Shown piece after piece: positions 1-10,683 of a stretch of DNA of 64,000 nucleotides (within the stretch, counting starts at the first letter, position 1; every line of letters starts with the position of its first letter). This DNA comes from Puccinia triticina (lineage: Eukaryota; Basidiomycota; Pucciniomycetes; Pucciniales; Pucciniaceae): assembly GCF_026914185.1 (NCBI RefSeq), contig NC_070564.1, positions 2,852,001 through 2,916,000 on the forward strand. The letters are read 5' to 3'. The notes beneath the pieces were generated by a model. That model was not told where the DNA came from. It did no database searches and worked only from the letters and a program-made list of their open reading frames with translations. Both the position numbers and the translations under genes were made by a program.

Positions 1-11
1 CTTCGTACGCA

Positions 12-455
12 ATGACCGATAAGGCTATCCATCGTCTTCCGATTCTCACCAGGACTACTTTTGACGACTGGCGAAATGTCATGTTCTCATTCTGTCTTGA
101 GAAGGGAGTCGATGAGCACTTGTTATCTGACTTGGTCACTGGTGAAAGAGATCCGATCGCCAAAGCAACTCTTAAACTTCAAAAAGGAGTTGCGGCGGGA
201 ATCTTAGGTCGCAACTTAGGGGTAGAAAACTACGCCAAGTTCATCACTGAAGAAAATAAGAAACAACCTCATCTTATTTGGACCGCTTTGACTGATCACT
301 TTCAGTCAAATTCAGCTCAAAATCAATTGGTTGTTTACCAAGATTTTCTAAAAATTAGATTCAACTCGACTCTCGAGCAATTTTTGATGGATATAGATGT
401 AGGGTTATCTCGTGTTCGGTCGGTAGGGATCCAAATCGTCAAGATGGAAAAGTGA
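12..455 (+). pseudogene. copia Gag N-terminal part, ends at in-frame TGA
   Basis: ATG at 12 opens a 147-codon reading frame of the copia gag (UBN2-like) type; it would form the capsid of the virus-like particle. It starts with the usual short lead-in followed by a W at codon 20 in the context FDDWR, as in other copia Gag proteins. The frame stops at TGA 453-455 but stays open in the same frame straight into the pol region (456 onward). In this superfamily gag and pol are normally one ORF, so the TGA is best read as a nonsense mutation, possibly CGA (Arg) to TGA. No frameshift is present at this point. Confidence 0.8.
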
Positions 456-3400
456 ACGCTTGATGAACATCTATTAGCCGAATACCTTGTCAACCTTTTG
501 CCTTCCAAACTGGAAGGAACTAAAGATCTTCTTCTCAATAAGAGTCCGATCGACATCGATACTGTCAAACAATTCCTCAACTCTAAATCTTTGAGTTTGA
601 ACGCTGAAAACTCCTCATCTGCTTCCGAAGGGGTTATCATAAAGAGTGAAAATGCTCTCAAGTCCGTCGTGGCAACCTGTGAAAACGGTGTTCACAACGA
701 GGATGCTCCGCATTCTAAGTCAAATTGCTATCAACTTCATCCGAATAAGGCAACCGAAGCATACAAAAAACGTCGAAGTCAAACTGCTTCAAAGAAGAAA
801 GCTAACGCCGTGACATCCAAAGATATTAGCGGGGTCTACGTCTGCGTTTCTACTCCTCAAGCTTTGGCGGTGATCCACGACAACGCACTGATCTTCCTAG
901 ACAGCTGCTGCTCTGATCATATGTTTCCTGAATGTCGTAATTTCACTGAGTACGAAAAATTCGACTCTGCGGTGAACGTTGCTAGCGGACAATATTTACC
1001 TATTAAAGGACGCGGTCTCATCAAAATCAAGAGTGACAACGGGAAATCTTTCGTCGTTAAGGCTCTTCATGTGCCTGATTTAACTCACGCGCTTTTGAGT
1101 CTCGCGCGCTTGTCAGCATCCAACTGTGACTTGCTCCGTCGGGATGGTTCTCAATACTTCGTTAAGGATATTGTTAAGAATATCGTCCTTTTCGAAGCAA
1201 ATATCAGCAGCAACATCTTTGTCTGCCAGGTCAGAGTTGTTCAACCACCGGGTTCCTCCAAGTCGTTATCGAATGCTACGCAAGCTCAAGGTCCGTCTAA
1301 ATTCGCTTCACTAAGCTCAGCGGATGTTGACTCTGAACTTGCGCACAGGCAAGCGGGGCACCCTAGCCGAGAAGCATTAGTTAAAATGTTCGACTTAAGC
1401 TACTCAACTTCAAATTGTGAATCGTGTTGCATTTCAAAATCTCACCGTCAACCATTTACTAGTCAACTACCTAAGCCTACTTGTGTCCTTGACTATGTTT
1501 ACATGGATCTCAGCGGCAAAATAACGCCAGCCACTGTTGGGAAATGTTCATACTACTTCAAAATTACCGACGCTTTCTCTTTGTATAAACATGTATATAT
1601 TTTATCATCAAAAAGTCAAGCTTTCAAAAAGTTCAAAGAATATTTCAATGAAGTAACAACGTTTCACTCAAGGAAGCTTCTTAACCTGGTAACCAATGGC
1701 GGTGGCAAATTTTGCTCCGCAGAGTTTGAAAGTTATCTTAAGGATCAAGGCATTCGTCATCATATCACTGCACCTTATACACCTCAGCAAAACTCAATTG
1801 CTGAAAGGGGTAATAGGACGACAAGTGAGAAGGCGCGATCTCTCCTGAAGCAAGCTTTGCTACCTGTTACCTTGTGGGGGGAAGCCGTTATGACTGCCGT
1901 TTTCTACAAGAATATTACGCCAACCAAGAAAATAAAGTGGAAATCTCTGCATGAAGTTTGGTTTGGATATTGTTTTAACCTTGCTTGTTTGCGTGTATTT
2001 GTTTGTCGGGCGTATGTTAACATTCCAAAGGAAAGAAGGCAGGGGAAGTTTGGCGATACCTCGAAGAGAGGTGTTTTAGTTGGCTATAGACTTAATATTC
2101 CAAACTGGAGAATATTAACTTCGGACTACAGGGTTGAGTACAGCCATGACGTCACTTTTGACAAGGCTAGTTTTCCAGGAATCTCCCCCGCAAGTTCTGT
2201 CTATGCGGAGCTACATGAAGAACTTGATGATACAATGACGTCATCCTTTGACGATTCGTCATCGCTTTTATTTCCAGTTTCTCCGATCATTCAAACTTCT
2301 CCATCTTCTTCTATCCTGTCCATTCAACCTATTCCCTTGCTCGCTCCGGTTGCAGTTGATTCCTTGTCATCAGCGCAACCCACTTCCTCCCAGGCTCCAC
2401 TCACTTCGCTTCCTTGTGATTCTTCGTCATCAGCGCCAAAACCAAACTGGTATTACGTTCCCGCAAACCAGCCTGCGCCTAAATATATCACTTCAGACCC
2501 GACTGACCCGAGTAACATCCTTACCACCAAACAAAGAGCTCACTTGGTCAACAAAACTTTGACGACTGAACCTTGGTTTGTGCCGTTCTTTAATCATAGC
2601 TTGTGTTGCTCCTCCATTCAAGAATCTAACTCAGTTCCCAAAACCTACAAAGCCGCAGTCAACTCAGCTCAATCTCATAATTGGCTAGAAGCTATTTCGG
2701 CTGAACTTGCTGCGATGGATCGTCTTAATGTTTGGGAAATCGTACCAATACCATCCGACGCCACTCTTCTGGGCACAGTGTGGGTATTCAGGATTAAAAC
2801 CAATGCTGCGGGTGAATTCGTAAAATTTAAGGCTAGACTTTGTGCGCAAGGCAGTGCGCAACAGGATGGAATCGACTACAACGAGACTTTCGCTCCTACT
2901 GGTCGGCTTCCAGCTCTTCGCTCTGTGTTGGCTTACGGTGTCAACAACAATCTTGATATACATCAGATGGACGTCAAGAATGCCTTCTTGAACGGGACCT
3001 TGGAAGAAACGGTTTACCTACGAATTCCGCAAGGTTTGGATGCTCCGGCTGGGACCTGTCTTCATCTGGTAAAGTCAATTTACGGTTTGAAGCAGGCACC
3101 GAGGGTTTGGTATCGCGAACTGTCCGCCTTCTTCGAATCCATAAATTTTTTCTCTTCTCCGAATGATCCCTGTCTCTTCAGTTCCGCCGATCCCAATTGG
3201 ACTTGTCTTGTTCACGTCTATGTGGACGATCCCGTCGTCGTCTCAGAGGATGTTGGTCGTTTCAAACAGTTCATCAACAATAAATTTTTGATGGACGATT
3301 TGGGTCCGATCAACTCTCTTCTTGGGATGAAAATATCTCGCGCCAATGATCATCTTGAGTTGTCTCAAGAAAATTATGTCTCTGAAATTCTGGCCGAATA

Positions 3401-4181
3401 CGACATGGCGAATTGTCGACCTGTGCTTACTCCCATGGTTCCGAACACAAGATTGGTACGAGCCACTTCAGACAAAATTCAAACCTTCAAGGATTTAAAT
3501 ATAAGTTATCGAAGGGCGATTGGTTTAGTGAACTGGGCGGCGGTGGCGACTCGACCCGACATCACTTTTGCCGTTTCTCAACTCTCCCAACATCTAGAAA
3601 ACCCTGGGATTGTTTATTGGCGTGCTTTTCTCCATCTTCTCCGTTATCTTTCAAAAACAGTCTATTTTTCCCTCAACGTTGGCGGCAATGATAATCGAGT
3701 TTTCATCTACGTCGACTCAGACTACGCGAGTTGCGTTGATACTCGTTGCTCTTACTCGGCCTACTTGGTTCGTTGGGGAAACTCTATCATTTCCTGGCGT
3801 GCCAAGAAGCAAGTTTCTGTCGCGTCCTCGACTACCAAAGCAGAGTACAAAGCCTTGTACGACGGTGTTCAAGAGGCTATTTCCATGCGCGCTCTTCTTA
3901 CTTCGCTTAACTTGCCAATCTATCTGATTCCTATATTCTGCGACAATCAAGGTGCAATAGCTTTGGCAAGAAATCCTCTTTTTCAACAGCGCTCCAAACA
4001 CATCGATGTCAAATTCCATTTCATTCGCGAAGCCGTTGAAAACAATCAAGTCGAGATCAAATACATTCCAACTTCCAACAATCAATCTGACGGATTCACT
4101 AAATCTTTATCGACCCGCCGTCACAAAATGTTTCTTCGTTATCTCGGATACCAGCTCCGAGACTTCAAGTCTGAAAACTGA
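456..4181 (+). pseudogene. copia Gag-Pol remainder (PR-IN-RT-RNase H)
   Basis: One open frame of about 1,240 codons in the gag frame. Visible in order: a C/H-rich stretch (CENGVH...CYQLH) in the place of the zinc finger; protease motif LDSCCSDHM, where the usual DSG reads DSC; GAG-pre-integrase H...C-x2-C; integrase with YMDLSG, VTNGGGKF and AERGNR, so the second catalytic Asp reads Asn; RT with KARLCAQG, MDVKNAFLNG and YVDDPVVVS; RNase H with DSDYAS and the SSTTKAEY/CDNQGAIAL motifs, then a tail ending at TGA 4179-4181. The frame is long and nearly whole, so the insertion is fairly young, but protease and integrase active-site changes plus the upstream TGA argue against self-sufficiency. Confidence 0.85.
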
Positions 4182-4194
4182 GAACGAGGGGGGG

Positions 4195-4732
4195 TGTTGA
4201 ACTTAAAGTAGTTCTTTTGGTTCTTTCTCATTTTCCCGCCTTTAGTGTAGTTGTGCCGCAGTTGTTCCAAAACCTAGTTGATCTTATAAAACTCCGTTCT
4301 TATCATGTATCGGTTCTTTTCTCAATCAACTCATTTAGTTTCATCAAACAACTCTTTGCTAACTCTCATCACAACTGATCAGGTTCGTTACTAATTAAGG
4401 TTATCTTATCATGTATCCTTCCATCTTAACCAACTCTTATCTTGTTGTTCAGGTTAGTGATCGTTCGCGGTACTAAGTCGTACACTCGTGTAGTTACTTA
4501 TATCACTACACCTTAAAGGTGTGCAAAAGCAATCAACTCATTTAGTTTCATCAAACAACTCTTCGCTAACTCTCATCACAACTGATCAGGTTAGTGATTG
4601 TTCGCGGTACTAAGTTGTACACTCGTGTAGTTACTTATATCACTACACCTTAAAGGTTAGTGATCGTTCGCGGTACTAAGTCGTACACTCGTGTAGTTAC
4701 TTATATCACTACACCTTAAAGCTCCGAGTTCA
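4195..4732 (+). repeat. 3' LTR of the copia element
   Basis: Starts TGTTGAAC right after the polypurine tract and most plausibly ends GAGTTCA at 4732 (TG...CA ends). It contains two copies of a 60-bp segment (4324-4382 and 4531-4589) and three copies of a 66-bp segment (about 4452-4518, 4589-4654, 4655-4720). The exact right end is inferred from the TG/CA rule and from the point where recombinase coding sequence begins. Confidence 0.7.
4452..4720 (+). repeat. Three tandem/near-tandem 66-bp units inside the LTR
   Basis: Each unit runs from GGTTAGTGAT to CACCTTAAA and contains the self-complementary core TACACTCGTGTA. Units 2 and 3 are directly adjacent; unit 1 is separated from them by a copy of another LTR segment (4531-4589). 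The pattern indicates local duplication inside U3/R or U5 of this LTR. Confidence 0.85.
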
Positions 4733-5563
4733 TTAAACCCTCTCGTCGTTGGCGTAGAACCCGAACAAAGAGGTGTCTTGGGTTCCAGCCTCTTTAACCC
4801 GCCTTTTGATCGCGGCTACAGGACAGAGAAGGTGGGATTGGCTTTGGACGTGGATGGTTTGTACCGCCCCGGGAGCCAAAGTTTTCGCTCCTCGAATGGA
4901 CAGCGCAGCTGCCTTCCCAACGGGTGTGTCATAGAACCTGACGTCGGATGTCATCAGAGATGCGGTCCACCTCGGTTGTCCCTCCGCCCTGTCGTAGGTG
5001 AGCTCGGAGAGCCGGGCCATCCCCCAGAACGCTGTTATCGCTAGATCTAAAACTGCTTGATCCAGCTTGTCCCCTTTGTGTAGCTCTTCCACTAGGATGA
5101 CCAGATGTTTGACCATGACCGGGGATTTGGATGGCCGTTTAGGGTGTTCTGCGTCGGCCAGCGCTGCTGCCCGAAGCAAGACTGCGACTCTGGGTTTAGT
5201 GTTGAATGGATAATCTACGGCATGGTAGTTGTGCCAGGCTTGAAGGCCATATAGGTACTTGGTTAAGGTTCCGGCTGATATGTCGTGCGAGGTCGGTCTA
5301 GCGGGGTTCTTGCCGGCCCAGCAACAAAAGCCGTAAATGTCGGCTGCCTTCAGAGGCAGGATATAGGGGACTTCTGCCTTAGCTGATTTGTATTTAAAGA
5401 ACTTCCTTGTTGCGGTGTTGTAGTTCAGGAGCGTATTCCATTTGTACCCTGTCAGGAAGTACACCTCATCTTTGGTGGGCTCCTTGTAGACTGACCCGTT
5501 TTTAAGGAAGTCTTTGATGAGAGCCAAGTCCATTTGGTTCTTGTAGGGGGGCAGTAGATACAC
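4733..5563 (-). pseudogene. Tyrosine recombinase, C-terminally truncated
   Basis: About 276 codons of a phage-integrase-fold recombinase that would insert the circular cDNA of the YR retrotransposon. The N-terminal SAM-like region is followed by AFWGMARLSELTYD, which holds the first catalytic Arg of the R-H-R-Y set. The protein stops at ...FYANDERV just where the copia LTR begins, so the H-x-x-R box and the catalytic Tyr are missing. The stop (TAA) is made by the junction itself. The first codon in the open frame is GTG with a TAA 27 nt upstream; a GT...CAG pair (5653 and 5578-5580, minus) suggests an intron joining this frame to upstream sequence, but I cannot confirm it. Confidence 0.8.
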
Positions 5564-5697
5564 CCAGGCACCAAGCCCTGAGCGCCTTTAAATTCACAAG
5601 CAAAGAGGGGGAGCAACAACAAGTAGGAAGAGATCAGATCAGGGGGGTATTACAACTTGGAGACTGGGACAAGTTTCAGTTGTGTATACAACCCAGA

Positions 5698-7230
5698 TTA
5701 TTCCTCCGAGGTCGGATGAGACATTCTGTCCTCTAGATCAAGGGGAAGATGAACGATTAGGCGGTGTTTTACCTCATGACCAGTACGGTCCCCTCTGGAT
5801 AAGGCATCCGCTCGATTCTCCGCCGACGTCACTCGTTTCGCTATCAGGTCCACTTGCAGCTCAATGAGGAGGTCTTGGATTGTTTTCCACTCCTTGTTGA
5901 CGTGGTAGTCGCGGGATTTCCGACTCCTGATTGCGTGCTCGGTGGTAGTGTTATCCGTCCAGACAATGACGGTTCTGCCTTGTTTGATTCCTATCATTTG
6001 GAGCATTAGGAGGCCGATGCGGATTGCAACCGTCTCGAGCCAAGCAATGCCTCTTTTTGGTTTGTTTTTGCCTTCCCAACCGCTTCTCAGTTTAAATTGG
6101 GCCCATTTTCGACCAATGGTGACCCCGATACCGTAGGTAGTCAAAGCATCACCCATCCACCCAATTTCGGTTGGGTCCGGGTTCGCAATGAGTCTTGTTT
6201 GCTTAAAAGATAGCAAAGACCTTTGCCAGTACACGAGGTTGTTCCGGACATCTATGGGAAGAGGGAGGGTCTTCTTCCTGTGTACCCAGCTGCACAAGTA
6301 GCAGCGCAGTTGGGGGAGCATGTACAAGACGTGATTCATGCGGACGGCTAGGACCTCCGCCTGGTTGAACAAGAACTCTTCTCCGATCACCAGAAAAGAT
6401 TCAATTTGCCTGATCCTCTCGAGGAGCTTTTCTTCTGGAAGGCGGACGGTTTTTTCTTTTGCGTTCCAGATGAATCCAATGTATTTCTGTTCAACTTTGA
6501 ACGGAGAGATCTTTGATGGGTTTGTTTTTACTCCGAGCTCGTCTGATCTAGCGACGATATCGTCCATTTCAACGGTTGAATCGATCTCCTTTATGAAAAG
6601 GTTGTCGTCCACCCAACAAAAAACATTGACTGGGTCAAACTCTGCCATCATTATCTGTTTCCATGCGTCGGCCGGTCTACCAAATGATCCGCAGCCGGCG
6701 ACTCCGCCAAAGGCTATTCGCGTGTCAATGATGATTTGGTCGTTAAAATCTTTCAACATGAGGAACGGCCACTGGCTGGGGGCAGTTGGGATTTGCCTGT
6801 AGGCTTTCTCCCAATCGAATATCGCCATCAGCGCTGGCTTCGTCCTGTTGCGGAGGAACCTTGAGACTGCTTTGAAGTCGTCCCACGTGGTCTGAAAATC
6901 TTCTTTTGCCACGAATGAGTTTACGGACGGGATATTCCTGTCGTCGTGGGGGTAAGATAGGTCATTGATTGCTCTCATTGATCCGTCTCCGTTCACGACT
7001 GCTCCCAACGGGTTTGTTCTAAAAAATCCGTACCAATCCCATACTTGTTCTGGTGGGAATGGTCCGAACATGCGGCCCGCTTTTATTTCTTTGGCAATTG
7101 ACTCTTCAATTTTTGCTTGTGCCAACGTTGCTGATCGGTGGTTTGGGGGTGCGAAATATGGTATCGACTCGCCTAGCTTATGGCTTGGGATCCCTTGGTC
7201 GAATCCGTATCAGAAACCGTGTAACACGTC
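5698..7230 (-). pseudogene. RT-RNase H polyprotein of YR retrotransposon
   Basis: The open stretch 7125-5698 gives 475 codons. RT motifs: GDGSMRAINDLSYPH, FDWEKAYRQIP, FGGVAGCGSFGRPADAW and the active-site box CWVDDNLF. RNase H motifs: WMGDALTTYG, WLETVAI, VWTDNTTTEHA and a terminal ENRADALSRG that is typical of DIRS/Ngaro RNase H. Coding similarity to copy 2 continues upstream (FDQGIP...APPNHRSA) across an in-frame TGA at 7210-7212, where copy 2 encodes Lys. The enzyme makes cDNA of the element. The RT and RNase H domains themselves look intact; the lost parts are gag and the recombinase C-terminus. Confidence 0.85.
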
Positions 7231-7617
7231 TTGGAACTCAGTTTTTAGGCTTGCCTTGCATAACGCAGATTCCCAGGCGCCAATTTTCATGTTGCATTGG
7301 ACCTTGGTTGGCCACTTCGCGTTTTCACGCTCATTTTCAGAGGAAAGATCCTTGCACTCAAAGGCAACGGGCTCACTGTTGGATGCAATTTGGGAGATTT
7401 ATTGCTTCAGTTCCCTATCTTAAACACTTCTCAAATGGGATTCTAGGTACAATATCGAGGTGTCTATTCATTCGCTTGTGGGCGAGATGGCTTAGGATTG
7501 GATATGAATGTGATAGAAGAATGGGACTATCAGGATTGAAACAACTTGTACTTTATTCCTCAACGGTTACAAGGCTTGGGGGGTCTTGGGTTAACTGGGA
7601 TGAGGTAGCTAACATGT

Positions 7618-7636
7618 GGGGGGGGGGGGGGGGGGG
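7618..7636 (+). repeat. Poly-G homopolymer, 19 nt
   Basis: A run of 19 G on the + strand between gag and RT of the YR element. A similar 15-G run lies at 9452-9466 just upstream of gag. Length in such runs is easily misread, and it could be a G-quadruplex-forming site. Confidence 0.9.
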
Positions 7637-7677
7637 AACGGCTCGAAGACGAGGAAAATGAGGATAGGTGAATAGGC

Positions 7678-9373
7678 CTACGGTCCATTGTTTCCGCTAC
7701 CGGATTGCTTTGGCAGTTTGTTGGTAGCCTTCAGTTCGGCGTAATTGGGGAGGAAGTTCTTGCCTTGGTAACCGGGACCCTTTGACCTGCTTTCTTTTGG
7801 TTTGGCGGGGAGGTTGTTGGGGTTAGGGTGAGCACTTGTGACGTTTGGTGACTGGCTGGTTGCACCGACCAAGGGTTTGCTTGCTGTCCGGTGATCCGTT
7901 TGCCCGGGTTTAAACCTGTGTGGGGGTCCCAGTTGAAGCGGGCCCCCCCGACAGCATATGGATTGGAGTCTCTGAACAAAAGTTTGTCGAAACGTCTTGC
8001 CTCTCCGTATGCGGTGTTGTATACGTCTTGTCTGAATATGGATATGTCCGAGAAGGACGAGACCCCTTCTCTCACTACTTGGTCAGCAAAAGCGTTTGCT
8101 TGTATGCGGATGTCGTAGCGCAAAGCTACCATGAATCCGTCTTTCCGGATGATCTTATCCGCGTTGGCCTTGTGGAGGATGATCCACTGGCCTAACGTCT
8201 TGTATCGCTAGATGTTGCGCATTGTTATCTGCAAAGGTTACCAAATTTCTCAGCTTCCGTATATTTTGTATAAAATGAATTGGCAGTTTGGTGTGAGCGA
8301 CAACTTACAAGGAATTCCGCATAATTTAGACTCCAATCGCTATAGCTCATTAGCCACTCACTGGGGTATGGGTAGCCGGTGTACCGCATGCCTCTCTCTG
8401 TGGAGTTGTCGTCGTTTTTCGGCAGTTTCTCGGCGTGGTACTGGAGAGCTGTGTCTTGCCAGGCTTTATTGAAGATAGTCAGGGGCAACGGCCCTTTCAA
8501 CTTGAGCAGGTTTTGCTCGAAGTATGGGGTAAATTTGTGTCGCCCCAGTGGAAATTGGTGCCGCCCTCCAATGTGTTCTGGTGACCCTCTGGGGTTGGGA
8601 ACGGGTCGGGTACAAGAGTCCTCTTGATCGGTAGGCTGGTGTTCAACTTCTCCAATTCTTTGCGCATCACCAGTGCTGGAACTGTCACCGTTTGGCTTTA
8701 TACAGATGTTAGTTAGGTCTCTCTACGGTTTCCGGGATTATAGGCTGCAGGCTTACTTCAATCTCATCGATTTGTAAATCTCGAAGTACATATCCGACTT
8801 CTCTTAATTCCCTTCCTTCGCCGCTTTCATGGCTGATTCGAGCATGGAATCTATGATCTCGTCCTTTGCCCATTGAGCCTGATCAATGGTGCCTACCGGG
8901 CCCTTGGTTCTTTTCACTGCTTCGGTGCCTACTTCTTGGATTTCGTCGACATCGACGACTTCAGAACCTTGTCAGTTTAAGGACACAATGTTCAAGATCT
9001 GGATGAGGTACGTACTGTTTTTCGCTCCGATCGTTGCTGAGAGCTTCTCGGTTTGTGGGTCGCTTGGTTCCTTCCCTGCCGCTGTGGCTTCTTTGGGATT
9101 TGGGTTTGTTGCGACTGTTTTTGCGGCCGTCTTCAAAACCTTGGTCTTCTTTTGGGCTGTTGCCTTTGCCGTAGCAGCTGAAGCTGTGGGTTGTAGGGTA
9201 GAGGAAGTAGCTACCGTGGGGTTTGGGATTGGGTTTGTGCCGGTAGTGGCTTTACCTGCTGGGTCGTTGACTTGGGAGCGGGTTAAGCGGGCGGATAGAT
9301 CTATGTCCTCGCTTGGGGATGATGAGGTCGCATCTTTCATGCTTGTAGATAGCTGATCAAGGTTGTTCGACAT
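7678..9373 (-). pseudogene. Degraded gag of YR retrotransposon copy 1
   Basis: Pieces in changing frames on the minus strand match the gag of copy 2 (21.6-23.6 kb). ATG at 9373 opens a Ser/Thr/Ala/Lys-rich N-terminus (to 8972). 8500-8225 has GPLPLTIFNKAWQDTA and YTGYPYPSEW, matching GPLPLTIFNKEWQDKA and YSGYPYPNEY in copy 2. 8132-7731 has LRYDIRIQANAFADQV and GGARFNWDP, matching LRYDIQVRANALADRV and GGRRYRWDP. Several frameshifts and stops separate them, so no Gag protein can be made. Function by family: nucleocapsid-like RNA binding protein. Confidence 0.75.
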
Positions 9374-10213
9374 ATTTATCTACTGGGAGTTTGGGTTGGG
9401 AAAACACGGTTTATTGAGTCTGTGGGAGCAAGGTGGGATATAGATCATGGAGGGGGGGGGGGGGGGAGGGGGCGGCGCGTTGGATACGCAAGGGGGAAAC
9501 TGGTTCTGTTGAGATGAAAGTGAGATTATAATAACATACGAGTCTGTGAGTTTTCCCGTACCTATTAGAGTTTGGTGTTAGACTTTTTAAGTTTTTTAAG
9601 AAGATTTATAGTTTCCGGCTTGCTAATCAAGTATCTCTGAGGGAGATTCCGAAACAATAGGCAGGGTTTGTGGTGAAGAAGGGCGGAACGGAGTTTAGAC
9701 CTGAGGAGCGGAGACTGGCCCTGGAGGATTCGGCCTCTTATGTCTCTGGTGCGTGGCACCGCCTTTCCCCTTTTCCGGCCGGGCTCTGTGTGAGGCGTGT
9801 GTTCCCCAAGCCTGTGGCTGGGGCTTCCGTTGAAAGGGGCAAACCTAGGCTGATACTGTCTGGTTCGTGACGCGTCACGCCATAGGCTCAACCAGACGGT
9901 ATGTTAGCCACAAGGGTTAGTGTTTATCCGCCGGACATACCAGCCCCGAGGCCCGGCCGAGGTTGGCCGGTTCTTTGGACAATACCCCACTCCCGCTACG
10001 CTCCCGTTAAGAAGACATGAAGACCCACCTCCCGAATCAAGCAACCACCCTTCAATCTCAACCCCAGCATGTATACCATGGGCCGTCGAGCTTCCTGTTT
10101 GAATCATCTTTACAGTGGCATGATGATCAGCCAAGGTGCCTTCAAACCGAGGCCGATAGGGTGAGTTCAATTCACATACACAGATCACATCGCTTTTCTC
10201 TCATTTGGAGCTC
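9374..10213. other. Stretch without recognisable gene, probably 5' end of YR element plus flank
   Basis: Contains a 15-G run (9452-9466) and a GC-rich segment (about 9640-10010). Short open frames exist on both strands but none resembles a known protein or is shared with the second YR copy. The YR element's terminal repeat should lie here, but its partner end is outside the window, so it cannot be recognised by comparison. Confidence 0.5.
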
Positions 10214-10216
10214 TAA

Positions 10217-10560
10217 GAGCATCCGCATCGGTGCGGGTGCTGCTTACTCCCGGATTAGCGCTAGTCCCGGCCGGCAACCGCATCGGTGCGGGATAAAAAG
10301 CTGTGTAAGTACGTGGTATGCACCTACAGCTTATGTAAGCTGTGTTTGGTGCATACTTTTGGGTGGGGAGCAGTGTCTGCATGCATGTGAATATGCATGC
10401 AGCGCTTACTCCCAGGATTAGCGAGGAGTAACTTTACTCCCGCTTGCTCCAAATCGTACTCCCGGGAGGAGTTTAGTCCGATTAAATCGGACCCAATGCG
10501 GTTGCCTAGGAGGATTAGTTACGCTAATCTTCCCTTAATCCGCAACCGATGCGGATGCTC
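10217..10560. mobile_element. PIF/Harbinger-type (Tourist-like) MITE, 344 bp
   Basis: The two ends are inverted repeats: GAGCATCCGCATCGGT at the left and its complement at the right, then GTGCGG against GTTGCGG. It is flanked by TAA on both sides (10214-10216 and 10561-10563), the 3-bp T-W-A target duplication of the PIF/Harbinger superfamily. The inside has further copies of GCATCGGTGCGG and a GCATGC-rich palindrome but no ORF, so it is non-autonomous. It lies 120 bp upstream of the ATPase pseudogene. Confidence 0.85.
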
Positions 10561-10683
10561 TAACTATCCAGGATTGCCTTCCTCTCGTCTCTCAGCAGAG
10601 TAGTCGCACGCACTTTTTTCAATCGAACTCGCGAAACTGAAAACCTTTCTATCCTGTTCAAATCTAAGCCTCAATTGACACTC

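Larger units (their letters stand above)
1..4732 (+). mobile_element. Ty1/copia LTR retrotransposon, 5' end outside window
   Basis: Internal region and 3' LTR of a copia element. Order of domains is gag, zinc-finger-like region, protease, GAG-pre-integrase, integrase, reverse transcriptase, RNase H, which is the copia order (integrase before RT). A purine tract (4182-4194, ends in seven G) directly precedes the 3' LTR that starts TGTTGA at 4195. The LTR appears to end ...GTTCA at 4732. The sequence beyond (from 4733 or, after a 5-bp duplication TTAAA, from 4738) is the coding strand complement of a tyrosine recombinase, so the copia element landed inside a YR retrotransposon. The 5' LTR must lie before base 1. 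Confidence 0.9.
4733..9373 (-). mobile_element. Tyrosine-recombinase retrotransposon (Ngaro/DIRS-like), copy 1
   Basis: Reading the minus strand from 9373 down: degraded gag, RT-RNase H ORF, then a tyrosine recombinase cut short by the copia insertion at 4733. Elements of this order integrate with a recombinase instead of an integrase and lack ordinary LTRs and target duplications. No methyltransferase domain is present between RNase H and recombinase, which fits Ngaro-type rather than DIRS1-type organisation. A second copy of the same family lies at 20.7-23.66 kb with gag in much better shape. The missing recombinase C-terminus and downstream repeats should lie on the other side of the copia element, before base 1. 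Confidence 0.85.

Noticed and set aside
9565..9891. Minus-strand 108-codon ORF in a GC-rich stretch
   Set aside because: No recognisable domain; not shared with the second YR copy; likely a shadow of GC-rich non-coding DNA.
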